In this document: piece after piece, positions 43,960 to 54,008 of the stretch | Position numbering within the stretch: position 1 is the first letter of the stretch | How the letters are laid out: every line of letters begins with the position of its first letter | Origin: Sinorhizobium glycinis | Lineage (GTDB): Bacteria > Pseudomonadota > Alphaproteobacteria > Rhizobiales > Rhizobiaceae | NCBI RefSeq assembly: GCF_001651865.1 | Contig: NZ_LPUX01000055.1 | Coordinates: 186,001 to 250,000, forward strand | Reading direction: 5' to 3' | Length of the DNA: 64,000 bases | Notes under the pieces: model-generated | Databases searched by the model: none | Told to the model about the DNA's origin: nothing | Seen by the model: only the letters and a program-made list of their open reading frames with translations | Position numbers and translations under genes: made by a program

Positions 43960-45972
43960 CTATCCCGCGTTCTGGTCAGCGGGCGCCGATTTCACTGTCG
44001 AACTCGTCCGTCTGCGCACCTGGTGACGAGGGGCAATCTTCGCGCGCACCGCCTTCAATGGCCGGGCGGCCTCGTCGGAAAGCGCCTCACGGACTGCCCC
44101 GGCGATCACGGACACGACAAAATCTGCCTGCAGCTCTTCGACCAGAGCGATATTTGGCGCACCTTCCTCCTGCCAGAGCGCGATGCCGATGCGCGCCGTC
44201 GGCGCAAGGCGCTTCAGGCGGCGCACGATGAATTTGGCGTGTCGCAAGGATTCTTGATCGAGAAAGTTCACGACAATCGCATTACGCCCGGCGATGGGAA
44301 GCGTCCGGATAGCGCCCGGCTTCAAGTCCTTGTAACTCGCGGAGGCCACGTCCGCCCCTTGGACTCCGATGACCTGGGCCAGCATCGACGCCGTCACATC
44401 GTCGAGTTCGCCGCGCCCGCCGATGCAGAGCACGGATTTTCCCTCGCCCAGAGGCAGGTCATAGTCGTCGGTATGGTCGTCTCCATTGTCGGCTTCTTCG
44501 CTCGCGTCTTCCTCTTCCTCTTCCTCCTCTTCCTCTTCGCCGGCGATTTCCTCGAGGTTGGCGACGAGCGTACGCGCGCTCTGGGCAATCTGGGCCACCT
44601 GCGGGTCGGTCAGCGCGCCACGGGCGCGGTCGTGTTCCGCAAGAAGCAGGGCGGGGATTGCGACCGTGTCATAGAACTCGACGAGGTATTTCTCCTCGAG
44701 CATTTCTTCGGCGTTGTCGGTCGCCTCATCCGGATCGCCGGCCAGCAATCGTTGGTAGAGCCGCTCCTTGGGATCGAGCACCGGTTCGTTGCCCAGCAGG
44801 ATTTCAAGAAACTCGAACTGCGGGACATGGCGGCCGAGCACCACGAGGCAAACCGTCAGCGGCGTCGACAGCACCAGTCCGACCGGCCCCCAGAGCCAGG
44901 CCCAGAAAATCGCCGAGACGATGATCGCAAGCGGCGAAAGGCCAGTCCGCGAGCCGTAGAGCCAGGGCTCGACGACATTGTTGCTGAGGAGTTCCAGGAC
45001 AATGAACAGGGCCGCCGTCCAGACCAGCAGGCTCCAACCCGGAGCCGCGGCGAAGGCGAGAAACAGCGGAAGGACCGCGGCGATGACGGGGCCGATATAA
45101 GGGACGAAGCGCAGCACGATCGCGAGCATTCCCCAAAGGATGGCATTGGGTATCCCGAGCAGCCAGAGGCCGATGGCAAGCGGTATCCCGTAGGTGATGT
45201 TCACCACCAACTGCATGAGCAGATACTGACCCACCCGTGCGCCGGCGTCCTGCAGGGCCTCGGTCGTGCGGTGCAGGTCGCCATAGCCGACCAGCCGGAT
45301 GAAGCGGTCGCGCAGGTCCTCCCTTTCGAAAAGCATGAAGATGACGACGACAATGACGAGGCCGGTCGTGGCCAAAGGCCCGAGCAGGGGATCGATGATA
45401 TTCCTCAGCGTTTCGATCGGGCGTTCAGGAGAAAATATCTCCACGAGAAGCGGCTTCTGCTCGGGATCCGGGGCGGGCGACAGGCGCGTTTCAGGCTTGG
45501 GGCGGCTGATTTCCGTGCTGATCCGTTCCACCACGCGGCTGAGGCGCTCGAAGATCTGGCTTTCCGAGCCCGCCTCCTTCAGAACCCTGATCTTTTCGAT
45601 GATGTTGTATTGGTAGGTGGGAAGGTTCTGCGCCACTTCGCTGACCTGCACGGCCAGGATGACACTGAATGCGGAGAGAAACAGAAAGGCTGTCGCAACC
45701 GTACCGATCACTGCGACCGAGCGCGGCAAACCCGCCCTCCTCAGCCTCGAGACTACGGGGGCCAGCGCGAAGGTGAGCAGGATGGCGATTGCCAGGGGGA
45801 GGAACACTTCGCTGGCGAAATAGAGAACAGCGACAGTCGCCGCCGTGGCGGCAAGCGTCGGAAGTCGGGAAGGCTGGGCGATCGCTGCGGATCCCGACGC
45901 GAGCGCGATCTGCATCGATTGGCTGGCGGCCTTGGCCTGGCCCTGGTCCGCTCTCCTTGAAAACCTCAGCAT
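43960..45972 (-). CDS. AI-2E family transporter with acidic linker and extra C-terminal domain
   Basis: 670 residues, about 300 more than a usual AI-2E (PerM/TqsA) permease. Residues about 40-385 hold the eight-helix transporter core (PLAIAILLTFALAPVVSRL; YIGPVIAAVLP). Then a soluble helical stretch, a glutamate-rich linker (a run of ten Glu near residue 482) and a C-terminal alpha/beta domain of about 140 residues starting KSVLCIGGRGELDD, which looks Rossmann- or receiver-like. Start ATG 45972 after GGGGA. Substrate unknown; AI-2 is only the family name. Confidence 0.85.
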   Translation of the reverse strand: MLRFSRRADQGQAKAASQSMQIALASGSAAIAQPSRLPTLAATAATVAVLYFASEVFLPLAIAILLTFALAPVVSRLRRAGLPRSVAVIGTVATAFLFLSAFSVILAVQVSEVAQNLPTYQYNIIEKIRVLKEAGSESQIFERLSRVVERISTEISRPKPETRLSPAPDPEQKPLLVEIFSPERPIETLRNIIDPLLGPLATTGLVIVVVIFMLFEREDLRDRFIRLVGYGDLHRTTEALQDAGARVGQYLLMQLVVNITYGIPLAIGLWLLGIPNAILWGMLAIVLRFVPYIGPVIAAVLPLFLAFAAAPGWSLLVWTAALFIVLELLSNNVVEPWLYGSRTGLSPLAIIVSAIFWAWLWGPVGLVLSTPLTVCLVVLGRHVPQFEFLEILLGNEPVLDPKERLYQRLLAGDPDEATDNAEEMLEEKYLVEFYDTVAIPALLLAEHDRARGALTDPQVAQIAQSARTLVANLEEIAGEEEEEEEEEEDASEEADNGDDHTDDYDLPLGEGKSVLCIGGRGELDDVTASMLAQVIGVQGADVASASYKDLKPGAIRTLPIAGRNAIVVNFLDQESLRHAKFIVRRLKRLAPTARIGIALWQEEGAPNIALVEELQADFVVSVIAGAVREALSDEAARPLKAVRAKIAPRHQVRRRTSSTVKSAPADQNAG

Positions 45973-46042
45973 CTTATCCCCTGCGCCCCCACACGTTCAG
46001 ACCTCCCTTGTGCCTTTCCGAAGGGTTTGGGGCAAGATGGGC

Positions 46043-46216
46043 CTACACCACGGCGCTGCCGGCGAAGAGGGCAAGGATCAGGAAGATCAGGAATATGATC
46101 AGCGCCAGATAGAACAGGATCTTGGCAATTCCTGCCGTCGCGGCAGAGATGCCGGAGAAGCCGAGAAAGCCCGTTATGACCGAGATGACCAGGAAGATAA
46201 GAGCCCATTTGAGCAT
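46043..46216 (-). CDS. DUF1328-type small membrane protein (57 aa)
   Basis: Two hydrophobic helices make up most of the protein: [20 protein letters not shown], then [24 protein letters not shown]. This is the DUF1328/YtjA family, found widely next to stress genes; function unknown. The ATG at 46216 gives the family N-terminus MLKWAL; the frame is open to 46252 without support. It diverges from the FAD/Rieske gene at 46479. Confidence 0.85.
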   Translation of the reverse strand: MLKWALIFLVISVITGFLGFSGISAATAGIAKILFYLALIIFLIFLILALFAGSAVV

Positions 46217-46432
46217 GGCGGAGCCTTGATTGCGAAAAACCCTGATAAGCAAGTAGCGCGGCTATCGAGGAAGCCCAGAGGAGCGCGTGCCCCTCAGCTA
46301 CTTGTCGGGCCAGGTCTGCCGCTCCGCGTTGACGTCCAGGAGGCCGCGCTGGGCGTCCGATTGCCGGTCGCGGCTGCGACTCGAATGCGAACGGCAAGTT
46401 GCGTTCGCCGCACGCTTGCCGCGCCTGCCCGA

Positions 46433-46457
46433 GGAACATTTCTCCGGGACCGCGGTT
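46433..46457 (+). promoter_or_regulatory. Probable EcfG/RpoE2-like promoter of the FAD/Rieske gene
   Basis: GGAAC (46433-46437) followed after 16 bases by GGTT (46454-46457), one mismatch from GGAAC-N16-CGTT, 21 bases before the ATG at 46479. Confidence 0.45.
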
Positions 46458-46478
46458 CGTCTGAAGGAGATTAGCGTG

Positions 46479-48005
46479 ATGAATGTGAGTTCCGAACGCA
46501 GCGTATCCCTTTGGATGGCAACCGTCCGCGAGTGGCGGGCACAACCGCTGACCACGGATGAGCGCGCAGACGTGGTTGTGGTGGGATCCGGCATCGCCGG
46601 GCTTTCGACCGCCTATGAACTCTGCCGCCAAGGGCAATCCGTGGTCGTCGTGGACCGGGGCGCCATCGGCCGGGGCATGACGGCTCGCACCAGCGCGCAT
46701 CTCGCTTCCGTCCTCGACGATTTTTACCACAAGCTCATCGGCATACGGGGCCGTGACGAGGCCCGGCACTACCTGGATAGCCAACGCGCTGCACTCGATC
46801 GCGTCGAACAAATCCAGCAGTCCGAAGAGATGGATTGCGATTTCCGGCGCCTCGACGGCTATCTGTTCGCTGCCTCGGACGACCACGTTTCTTTGCTGGA
46901 GCGGGAAATCGATGCCTGTCACAGCCTGGGTTTTTCCGAGGTCGCCTGGGATGCAATGCCAGGTGCAGAGGACGGCGGCGAGCACCGCTGTCTCCGGTTC
47001 CCGAACCAGGGGCGGTTCCATCCGCTCAAATATATTGAGGGACTGATCCGGTGCATCGAACGGGATGGTGGGCGGCTATACGCGGAGACGCCGATCGTCA
47101 GCGTCGAAGAGAAGGGCAGTGAAACAATCGTCCGAACCCAGAACGGCAATGAAATCCGTGCGAGGGCGGCGGTGATCGCAACGAATTCACCGATAAACGA
47201 CTGGATTGCGGTCCACACGAAGCAGGCGCCATACCGCACCTATGTGATTGCCGGGCGGGTGCCGAGCGGCACGGTGACCGATGCGCTTTATTGGGACACG
47301 CTCGATCCTTATCACTATGTGCGCCTGCAACCTTCGGGCGCCGAGCACGATTGGCTGATTGTCGGCGGTGAGGACCACAAGACGGGACGGGCCAATGACC
47401 AGCCGGAGCGCATCGCGAGACTAACCGAATGGGCGAAGGCCCATTACCCCTCGATGGGCGATCCGGAATATTCCTGGTCCGGGCAAGTCATGGAGCCGGT
47501 CGATCACCTTGCCTATATCGGCCGCAACCCCGGAAACGAGAATATCTTTATCGTGACCGGCGATTCCGGGGAGGGGCTTTCGAACGGTGTTGCGGGCTCG
47601 TTGATTTTGCGCGATCTGGTCCTCGGGCGGGACAATGCCTGGGCAGGCGCCTACCAGCCAAATCGAATCTCGATCAGCGCAGCTGGCGAGTACATCTCGG
47701 AAAATCTCACCATGCCGGCCAACCTCGCTGAACATCTCACCGGCGGAGAAATGTCTTCCGTCGACGAGTTGAAGCCGGGCGAAGGCGGCCTGGTTCGCCG
47801 CGGCACCGCAAAGCTCGCCGCCTATCGCGACGACGGCGGCGAGCTCCATCTTCGATCTGCGACTTGCACCCATGCGGGCTGTGTCGTGCATTGGAACGGC
47901 TTCGAAAGATGCTGGGACTGTCCATGCCACGGCTCCCACTTCTCGGTGGATGGCGAGCCTCTCAACGCGCCCGCGTTCAAGCCTCTTGCGGTCGCGCAGG
48001 AATAG
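46479..48005 (+). CDS. FAD-dependent oxidoreductase with C-terminal Rieske domain
   Basis: 508 residues. N-terminal DAO-type FAD domain (DVVVVGSGIAGLSTAYEL, with the FAD adenosine-binding Asp in VVVDRGAIG) to about residue 380; C-terminal Rieske [2Fe-2S] domain with ligands Cys463/His465 (CTHAGC) and Cys481/His484 (CPCHGS). Such fused proteins are cytoplasmic and common in stress regulons; the substrate is unknown (glycine- or sarcosine-oxidase-like amines are possible). Start ATG 46479 has AAGGAGA nine bases upstream; the frame is open to 46287 without support. Confidence 0.88.
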   Translation: MNVSSERSVSLWMATVREWRAQPLTTDERADVVVVGSGIAGLSTAYELCRQGQSVVVVDRGAIGRGMTARTSAHLASVLDDFYHKLIGIRGRDEARHYLDSQRAALDRVEQIQQSEEMDCDFRRLDGYLFAASDDHVSLLEREIDACHSLGFSEVAWDAMPGAEDGGEHRCLRFPNQGRFHPLKYIEGLIRCIERDGGRLYAETPIVSVEEKGSETIVRTQNGNEIRARAAVIATNSPINDWIAVHTKQAPYRTYVIAGRVPSGTVTDALYWDTLDPYHYVRLQPSGAEHDWLIVGGEDHKTGRANDQPERIARLTEWAKAHYPSMGDPEYSWSGQVMEPVDHLAYIGRNPGNENIFIVTGDSGEGLSNGVAGSLILRDLVLGRDNAWAGAYQPNRISISAAGEYISENLTMPANLAEHLTGGEMSSVDELKPGEGGLVRRGTAKLAAYRDDGGELHLRSATCTHAGCVVHWNGFERCWDCPCHGSHFSVDGEPLNAPAFKPLAVAQE

Positions 48006-48054
48006 CGCTCGACCGGCGGGGCCACATCACATCTCCCGAGCATGGGGGATTCCG

Positions 48055-48079
48055 GGAACAACTGGCCACTTGAGCCGTT
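48055..48079 (+). promoter_or_regulatory. EcfG/RpoE2-type promoter of the thioredoxin reductase-like gene
   Basis: GGAAC (48055-48059), 16 bases, CGTT (48076-48079), 37 bases before the GTG start at 48116. Exact match to the general-stress sigma pattern. Confidence 0.7.
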
Positions 48080-48115
48080 CACACGAGGCTGTTTGACGGA
48101 TCAGCGAGACGGTGC

Positions 48116-49024
48116 GTGCGCGATAACCTCATATATGATTGCATCGTAGTGGGTGGCGGCCCTGCCGGGCTCGCCGCAAGCGTCTATCTGGCGCGCCTCA
48201 ATCGGCATGTGGTCGTCGTCGACGCGGGGAGCAGCCGCGCTTCGCTCATCCCGCGCTCCTACAATCATCCGGCTTTTCCGGATGGCGTTCCCGGCCAGTT
48301 GTTGCTTGACCGTATGCATGATCAAGCCCGCAGGTTTGGGGTGGAACATGTCGCCGCGCGTGCCGATCTGTTGGAGCAGACAGGCGACGGCTTTCAGTGC
48401 AGAGCGGCCGGACGGGCTCTCCAAGGTCGTGCGGTCATTTGCGCGACAGGCCTGGTCGATGTTCTTCCGCCCTGGCCCGATGCAAGGGAACTCGTGCGAA
48501 ATGGCAATCTCAGGGTATGCCCGATTTGCGACGGGTATGAGATCAATGGCGCTCCTGTCGTCGTCATCGGCAATACCCGGCGGGCGGTGAGGGAAGCCGC
48601 GTTTCTGCTGTCGTTCACCGACGACGTGACGGTGGCGACGCTGGGTGCCGAACCGGAGGGCCTGGGTCCAGCAGAGATCGAGGCGCCCGTTCGGCTGGTC
48701 ACTGCCCGATTGGCACGTCACAGGCCGGCTCCCGAAGATCGCATCGCGTTGGAATTCGCGGATGGTGTAACGATGGAAGCAGTGGCGGTATATTCGGCGC
48801 TCGGCTGCAGTCCGCAGTCCGTTCTTGCACGGGCGATTGGAGCGGAGCTTGACGAGGAAGGGCGGATACCGACCGATCGACATCAACGTACCAATGTCCG
48901 CCGCTTTTACGCGATCGGCGATGTGGTGACGGGCCTCAACCAGATGGGGGTCGCCATGGCGCATGGGGAGATCGCGGCAGTCACGGCTCACAATGATCTG
49001 GCGGAAGCTTTTGGTGACACTTGA
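48116..49024 (+). CDS. Thioredoxin reductase-like NAD(P)/FAD oxidoreductase
   Basis: 302 residues. FAD loop [19 protein letters not shown] near the N-terminus, redox pair Cys135-Pro-Ile-Cys138 in [15 protein letters not shown] loop VVIGNTRRA (degenerate relative to GxGxxA), and the C-terminal FAD contact [13 protein letters not shown]. The fold and length match bacterial thioredoxin reductases, but the degenerate NADPH loop suggests a divergent member with another partner. Start is a GTG at 48116; no ATG gives a full N-terminus. Likely stress-induced by the promoter upstream. Confidence 0.86.
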   Translation: MRDNLIYDCIVVGGGPAGLAASVYLARLNRHVVVVDAGSSRASLIPRSYNHPAFPDGVPGQLLLDRMHDQARRFGVEHVAARADLLEQTGDGFQCRAAGRALQGRAVICATGLVDVLPPWPDARELVRNGNLRVCPICDGYEINGAPVVVIGNTRRAVREAAFLLSFTDDVTVATLGAEPEGLGPAEIEAPVRLVTARLARHRPAPEDRIALEFADGVTMEAVAVYSALGCSPQSVLARAIGAELDEEGRIPTDRHQRTNVRRFYAIGDVVTGLNQMGVAMAHGEIAAVTAHNDLAEAFGDT

Positions 49025-49068
49025 GCGGGCGGGGCGGCCGTCACGACGTGATGGCCGGGCGCGCTCGT

Positions 49069-49554
49069 TCAGGCAGGTGAAAGAAGCCGCGTCAGTCCGA
49101 TCTTCTCCAGGTTCTCACGCAACACCGGATCAAGGACCACCTTCCTCCAAGCCTGCCGGTAACCAAGGCGTTGATAGAGCTCGAGCGCTCTTTCATTTGC
49201 GGCGGCTACTTCGATGCGAGCTTCGGAGTAGCCCCGCTCGAGGATTTGGGCTTCGAGCGCTCTCACGAGCGCCGATCCAACGCCTCGCCCCTCGAAAGCC
49301 GGAGCCACCCAGATATCGCTGATCGTATCGTCTGCGTGTTCGCAGGCTCCAATCCCGGCAGCTTGGCCCTCGACTTCGGCGACCAGGATCCTTGTTCCCA
49401 TTTCCCGGAGAAACGGCAAGAACGGGTTGTCCCGCTCAATCGCCGTGGCGACTTCCGCCGAGACGAGCGGCCTTATCCCTTTGCACCAGGCCGAGAGCCC
49501 GATCCGAGCAAGGGCATCCGCTTCATCCCTTGCGGCTGGGCGTACCAAAATCAT
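49069..49554 (-). CDS. GNAT-family N-acetyltransferase
   Basis: 161 residues with the acetyl-CoA binding segment VAPAFEGRGVGSALVRALE (Q/RxxGxG/A type) and the following beta-bulge ARIEVAAANERALELYQRLGYR. Cytoplasmic; acceptor unknown. Start ATG 49554. Read toward the oxidoreductase gene, with 44 bases between the two stops. Confidence 0.85.
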   Translation of the reverse strand: MILVRPAARDEADALARIGLSAWCKGIRPLVSAEVATAIERDNPFLPFLREMGTRILVAEVEGQAAGIGACEHADDTISDIWVAPAFEGRGVGSALVRALEAQILERGYSEARIEVAAANERALELYQRLGYRQAWRKVVLDPVLRENLEKIGLTRLLSPA

Positions 49555-49590
49555 GCGGCCTGTCCCTCCCGTTAAGCGCCATCCTATCGC

Positions 49591-50067
49591 TCACCACTCT
49601 ATAGCGGGCCGGGCGATCATCAGCCAGAAAATCGCAAGGACCGCGCCAAAGGCCGGAAAGCCGAAGGCGAACCACAGATGGAAAAGTCGATAGTAGCGTT
49701 TGGGCAATGGCTGGCCGCCCTTGCTCGCGGTCTCGGCGAGCCCGCGCAATTCCATCTGCATCCATACGACCGGCAGCCAGAACGCGCCGGTGACCAGGTA
49801 CAGGAGGATCGACAACAGGATCCACCCCTCCGTCAGGGAGTAGCCGACATGCCATGCGAGCGCGACCCCCGTTATCGGCTGCAGGACGACGGCGGTGGCC
49901 GTGAACAGGAAGTCCGCCACGACAACGATGCGCGCAACGGCAGCGATCGTCCCGGCGCGACCCGTCCGATGCGCCGCAAGCATGAAGAACGCAATTCCCG
50001 CGCCCGTGCCCAACAGCACGGAGGCGCCGATGATGTGCAGGTACTTGAGCACGAAATAGAGCATCAT
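49591..50067 (-). CDS. DUF2269-type integral membrane protein
   Basis: 158 residues with four hydrophobic helices (YFVLKYLHIIGASVLLGTGAG; FLFTATAVVLQPITGVAL; GWILLSILLYLVTGAFWLPV; LWFAFGFPAFGAVLAIFWLM). The N-terminal KYLHIIGA-LLG-G pattern is typical for DUF2269. Function unknown. The ATG at 50067 has GGAGGAG upstream and overlaps the stop of the SDR/DoxX-like gene (ATGATGA), so the two proteins are co-translated and may act together in the membrane. Confidence 0.82.
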   Translation of the reverse strand: MMLYFVLKYLHIIGASVLLGTGAGIAFFMLAAHRTGRAGTIAAVARIVVVADFLFTATAVVLQPITGVALAWHVGYSLTEGWILLSILLYLVTGAFWLPVVWMQMELRGLAETASKGGQPLPKRYYRLFHLWFAFGFPAFGAVLAIFWLMIARPAIEW

Positions 50068-51347
50068 CGCTCCTCCAGGATCGCCAAGGCGGCGAGGTGC
50101 AGCCCGATGATCGGCCAGATCTTCATGAGCGGACCGAGCGGCTCCTTCCACAATTCGGGAAGCAGGATCGTCCCGGCCACGGCATAGAAAAGCGAGAGGC
50201 CGATTGCACCGTAGAGCCCGGCGCGGCTGGTTCGACGAACCGCAATGGCGATTCCGATGATGATGTCTGCGATCGCTCCGGCGATGACGCTGGGGCCGGC
50301 CAGGACTCCCGCGCCGGTGCGCTCCATGAGGTCGATGCCGATCTGGTAGCCGGCCGTCAGCGATATGATGCCGGTGCCGATCCAGAATAGCGACAACACG
50401 ACGAATATGACCGGCTTCAGGAGGTAGAGCTTCGCGAACCATCTTTCCTGAACGGAAACCGGCGTTCCGGCCAGCGCTGCCGAGAGCGCTGTCGGTTCTA
50501 TCTGGGTGTTCTCCGACCAGGCCCGGATGTCGCCCACGGCGCCGCGGGTGATCTCTTTTTGCGCCGTGCTTCGGGTCGGCGGACGCCAGCCGAGTGCTCC
50601 GGCAAGATCGCTGAACTTGTAGAGGAGATCTGCGAGCGCAGCAGGTAAGTTGAGGACGCGGGCAGGCCGCCAGCCGAGCCAGCGCCGATAGGTTCTCACG
50701 ACATCTTCGAAGGACAGGGCCTCCGGCCCGGCGACTTCCAGGACCAGTTGCTTGGGGGCATCTGGTCTGACGAATATCTCGACCGTCCGCACGACGTCTT
50801 CCAGACGCACCACTTGAAGAAGCCCGGTATTCGGCACGAGCGGCAGGACGGGCAGAGCCGCCAGCCCCCGGAAGAGCGCACTGGCGCCGAAGGCGCCGGG
50901 GCCGAGGACGACCGAGGGGCGCAGAATGACCCAGTCGAGATCCCGCGCCATCAGCGCCTTGTCGCCTTCGAGCTTGGTGCGGGAAAATGAGGAGGGTTGC
51001 TCCTTTTCGACTCCCATTGCCGAGAAATGTATGACCCGTCGGACGCCGGCCTTTTCACAAGCCTGAAACAGGGCCGCGGGACCGCGGGCGTGGACGCCGG
51101 CCGTATCTTCGCCCGGCCCGTCCTGAAGCGTGCCGGCACAATTGACCACGGCGGCAATGCCTGACAGATGAGGCAGCCAGTCTTCCGGCCGGTGAGCCTG
51201 CGCAAGATCGATTTCCACGGCTGCGCCGGCCCCCGACCACGAAGAGCCGGGCCGGACGACGCGCACAACTGTCGTGCCACGCTCAAGAAGCTTCGCGCAG
51301 ACGGCCGAGCCGATCAGGCCGGAAGCACCTACCACAAGCACTCGCAT
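50064..51347 (-). CDS. SDR-like NAD(P)-binding protein fused to a DoxX-like membrane domain
   Basis: 427 residues. Residues 1-290 form an atypical SDR/NmrA-like domain (VLVVGASGLIGSAVCAKLL) related to complex I NDUFA9-like proteins. About 300-427 carry four helices of a DoxX-like domain (PVIFVVLSLFWIGTGIISLTA and on). The fusion anchors an NAD(P)-binding module to the inner membrane; the activity is unknown. GGAGGAAGG precedes the ATG at 51347. First of a two-gene operon with the DUF2269 protein. Confidence 0.86.
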   Translation of the reverse strand: MRVLVVGASGLIGSAVCAKLLERGTTVVRVVRPGSSWSGAGAAVEIDLAQAHRPEDWLPHLSGIAAVVNCAGTLQDGPGEDTAGVHARGPAALFQACEKAGVRRVIHFSAMGVEKEQPSSFSRTKLEGDKALMARDLDWVILRPSVVLGPGAFGASALFRGLAALPVLPLVPNTGLLQVVRLEDVVRTVEIFVRPDAPKQLVLEVAGPEALSFEDVVRTYRRWLGWRPARVLNLPAALADLLYKFSDLAGALGWRPPTRSTAQKEITRGAVGDIRAWSENTQIEPTALSAALAGTPVSVQERWFAKLYLLKPVIFVVLSLFWIGTGIISLTAGYQIGIDLMERTGAGVLAGPSVIAGAIADIIIGIAIAVRRTSRAGLYGAIGLSLFYAVAGTILLPELWKEPLGPLMKIWPIIGLHLAALAILEER

Positions 51348-51466
51348 CCTTCCTCCTTCGGTCGTTGGCGAGAACGCCGTACTGTGTCGCCATTGCCCGC
51401 GTGACTTGCACTTTGCCCACCTACAAGCGTTGGATGGATCATGTTCCTTGGATGGTGAGCAGCGGA

Positions 51467-53926
51467 TTATCGAGAGAGCTTGCTAAGCGCCTCGCGAAGC
51501 GTTGCCGCGGCCTCTTCACGCTCGCCGGAGGACATGAGGTCGGGCTCCACATCCAGCTTGAGATGCGGCAACTCCTTGTGGATTTCGTCACAAGCGGCAG
51601 TGAGATTGGTCCTGAAGTCGACGACCCTGTAGGTCGCGACCGGATACGCTAGGCCCTTGACGCGGATTCGCCCTGCCTCGTCGCAATGGATCACGTCCTT
51701 GATCTGCGCGAAGGTCTCGTAAGAGATGAGGACCGATCCAGGCTCCGCTTCCTGCTCCAGCCGCGCGGCGAGGTTCACGGCCCCGCCGATGATCGTGTAG
51801 TCCATGCGGTCTTCGCTGCCGAAATTGCCGACGGTACAGTAATCGGTGTGAATACCGATCCGGCTGCGGAGCGGCGTTTCGATCCCGGCCCCGCGCCAGG
51901 TCTCGCCAAGTTCGGCCATTCGCTTCTGCATCGCCAGCGCCATCGATACGCAGGCAATGGCGTCTTCCTTCACGCCGCTTGTCTCCGGATCGCCGAAGAA
52001 CATCAGGATGGCGTCGCCGACATATTTGTCGATCGTCGCGCCGAAGGAGAGGGCGATCTTCGACATTTCCGTCAGATACTGGTTGAGGAGCTGGGTGAGT
52101 TCCTCGGATTCCATCTTGTCGGTCGTTTCGGTGAAGCCGGCGATGTCGGAAAAGCAGATCGTCAGCTTCTTGCGCTGGCTTGCGATACTGACATCCTGTC
52201 GGCCGCTGAAAATCGAACTATAGACCTGCGGAGCGAGGTATTTTGCAAGCTTGGCCGACAGTGCTTCGAGTGCGGCCGACTTGTCGGAAAGGTCCTGCTC
52301 GCGACGCTTCAGCTCCGTTACGTCGGAATAGACGGCGACCGTGCCGCCGCCCGAGATCCGGCGTTCGCTGATCTGGACCCAGCGATCCGGGCCGCGTTGC
52401 TGGAGGAGCGTTCCGGCCGGATTGCGATGCGCCTCGAGCCGCTCGGCAATCCATTCCTCCTCCCTGCCTATGGCATCCTCGATCAGGCCACGCTCCGCCG
52501 CCGCGCGGATGATCGCCTCGAAGCTCTTGCCGGAGACGACGGCATCATCCAGTCCCGGATAGAGAATTTCTCGATATCGGCTGTTGCAGAGGAGGAGCCG
52601 GTCGTCGCCGTCGTAAAGAGCGAAGCCTTCGGAAATGCTCTCGATCGCGTCGATCAGGCGCTGGCGGGCTTCGGCCACGTCGCGCAGGTTCTTCTCCTCG
52701 ACCTCGATCGCCGTGTCGCGGAAGACGCGCAGCGCCTTGGCCATACGGCCGATCTCGTCGCCGCCGGTCTCCGGCAGCGCCACCCGAAGATTGCCAGCGG
52801 CAATGGCGAGCATGCTGTGGCTCAGGCCGGCGAGACGGGCAAGAAGGTTGCGGTCGACATAGAGCCAGACGATCAGAATCGAACTCAGCAGGCTGAGAAG
52901 AGCGGAGCCGAGCACGATACCTGTGCCAAAGCGGCGAACTGTTGCGGCTTCCTCGCCCGCCTCCGAAATATCACTCTGCGCAGCAGCCACGAGACGGTCC
53001 ACCGCAAGCGTCAGCTGGCGCGAAAGCCGGTCGTTTTCCGCCACCAGCTTCTCGCCTTCAGCCAGGACTGCGAGCTCGTCGTAACGCGCCCTTGGAATGC
53101 TTCCCGGGCCGTCGATCAGCGCCTTGAACTCGTCCACCAGCCGGCGGAATCGGTTGCGCAATTGCTCATCGAATTCGGGCGTTACCGTATCCAGCGCTTC
53201 GACCGAGCGACGCAAGGGAAACGCAAGCAGCGACAGGTCGCCCGGCGCCGGCACGACCGCGGCCTGCAGAAGCGAGTCGTTGATGGCGGCGATTTCCCGC
53301 TGCGCCGTCTGCTGCGGAATATAGGCAGCGATCGCTCGCGCCAGGTCTCTCGTTGCCGCAGCTTCCGCTTCTGGCGACGTTGCTGGATCGAGCGTGGCCG
53401 TCCGCCACCGCGGGATCTTGGAGTTCATCACGAGAATGCCGGGTGCGACGAGCCGCTGGCTGGCATTCGTTGTCGTCGACAGGCGACGCACGAGTTCCTC
53501 CTTCCGCGCGACCGCGGCCAGACGGGCGGTGACGAGACCATCGAGAGCGTTCAGGTTGCGCCGCAGCCCCACTGCCGCGTCTTCGATTTCGGTGACCACC
53601 GCCGAGTTGAGCGTCGTTCCCTTGAGGGCGGCAAGCAGTTCTTCCAGGCGCGACATCTCGCTGCCGATCGCAGCCGACACCTCGCTGTGCCGGGCCCTGC
53701 TGGTCGAAGCGAGGACGGCGGGCGCGGTGGCGGCGACGCGCTCGGCATGGCGGGAGAGTTCGAGCGACAGAAGCGCGGACGGGGCCCGGCGCTCCGTCAC
53801 CCGTTCGACCACCTGGCTCAGCTGGAGGAAAGCGTACAGGGCGCCTGCGGTCGCCAGGACCGCAAAGGCACTGATCCCGAAGAAGGCGAACAGCAGACGA
53901 CCGCGAATGCCGAGACGATCAAACAT
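51467..53926 (-). CDS. Receptor-type class III adenylate/guanylate cyclase (HAMP-PAS-cyclase)
   Basis: 819 residues: a membrane helix (about 10-32), a large periplasmic helical domain (about 33-330), a second helix (about 335-358), HAMP, a PAS-like domain around [20 protein letters not shown], and a class III cyclase domain (about 580-770). Metal-binding Asp residues are in CFSDIAGFT (near 595) and [11 protein letters not shown] (near 637); [16 protein letters not shown] carries the substrate and transition-state Asp/Asn/Arg. Adenylate cyclase is likelier than guanylate. It follows a periplasmic binding-protein gene by 82 bases. Start ATG 53926 after GAGGGG. Confidence 0.88.
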   Translation of the reverse strand: MFDRLGIRGRLLFAFFGISAFAVLATAGALYAFLQLSQVVERVTERRAPSALLSLELSRHAERVAATAPAVLASTSRARHSEVSAAIGSEMSRLEELLAALKGTTLNSAVVTEIEDAAVGLRRNLNALDGLVTARLAAVARKEELVRRLSTTTNASQRLVAPGILVMNSKIPRWRTATLDPATSPEAEAAATRDLARAIAAYIPQQTAQREIAAINDSLLQAAVVPAPGDLSLLAFPLRRSVEALDTVTPEFDEQLRNRFRRLVDEFKALIDGPGSIPRARYDELAVLAEGEKLVAENDRLSRQLTLAVDRLVAAAQSDISEAGEEAATVRRFGTGIVLGSALLSLLSSILIVWLYVDRNLLARLAGLSHSMLAIAAGNLRVALPETGGDEIGRMAKALRVFRDTAIEVEEKNLRDVAEARQRLIDAIESISEGFALYDGDDRLLLCNSRYREILYPGLDDAVVSGKSFEAIIRAAAERGLIEDAIGREEEWIAERLEAHRNPAGTLLQQRGPDRWVQISERRISGGGTVAVYSDVTELKRREQDLSDKSAALEALSAKLAKYLAPQVYSSIFSGRQDVSIASQRKKLTICFSDIAGFTETTDKMESEELTQLLNQYLTEMSKIALSFGATIDKYVGDAILMFFGDPETSGVKEDAIACVSMALAMQKRMAELGETWRGAGIETPLRSRIGIHTDYCTVGNFGSEDRMDYTIIGGAVNLAARLEQEAEPGSVLISYETFAQIKDVIHCDEAGRIRVKGLAYPVATYRVVDFRTNLTAACDEIHKELPHLKLDVEPDLMSSGEREEAAATLREALSKLSR

Positions 53927-54008
53927 CGCGGCCCCTCGCTTCGGCTGAGGCGGTCAACATCGTCCGCACGGATTCTTCTCGAAGGCGAGCTACTGCGGTC
54001 GGTGCTGG

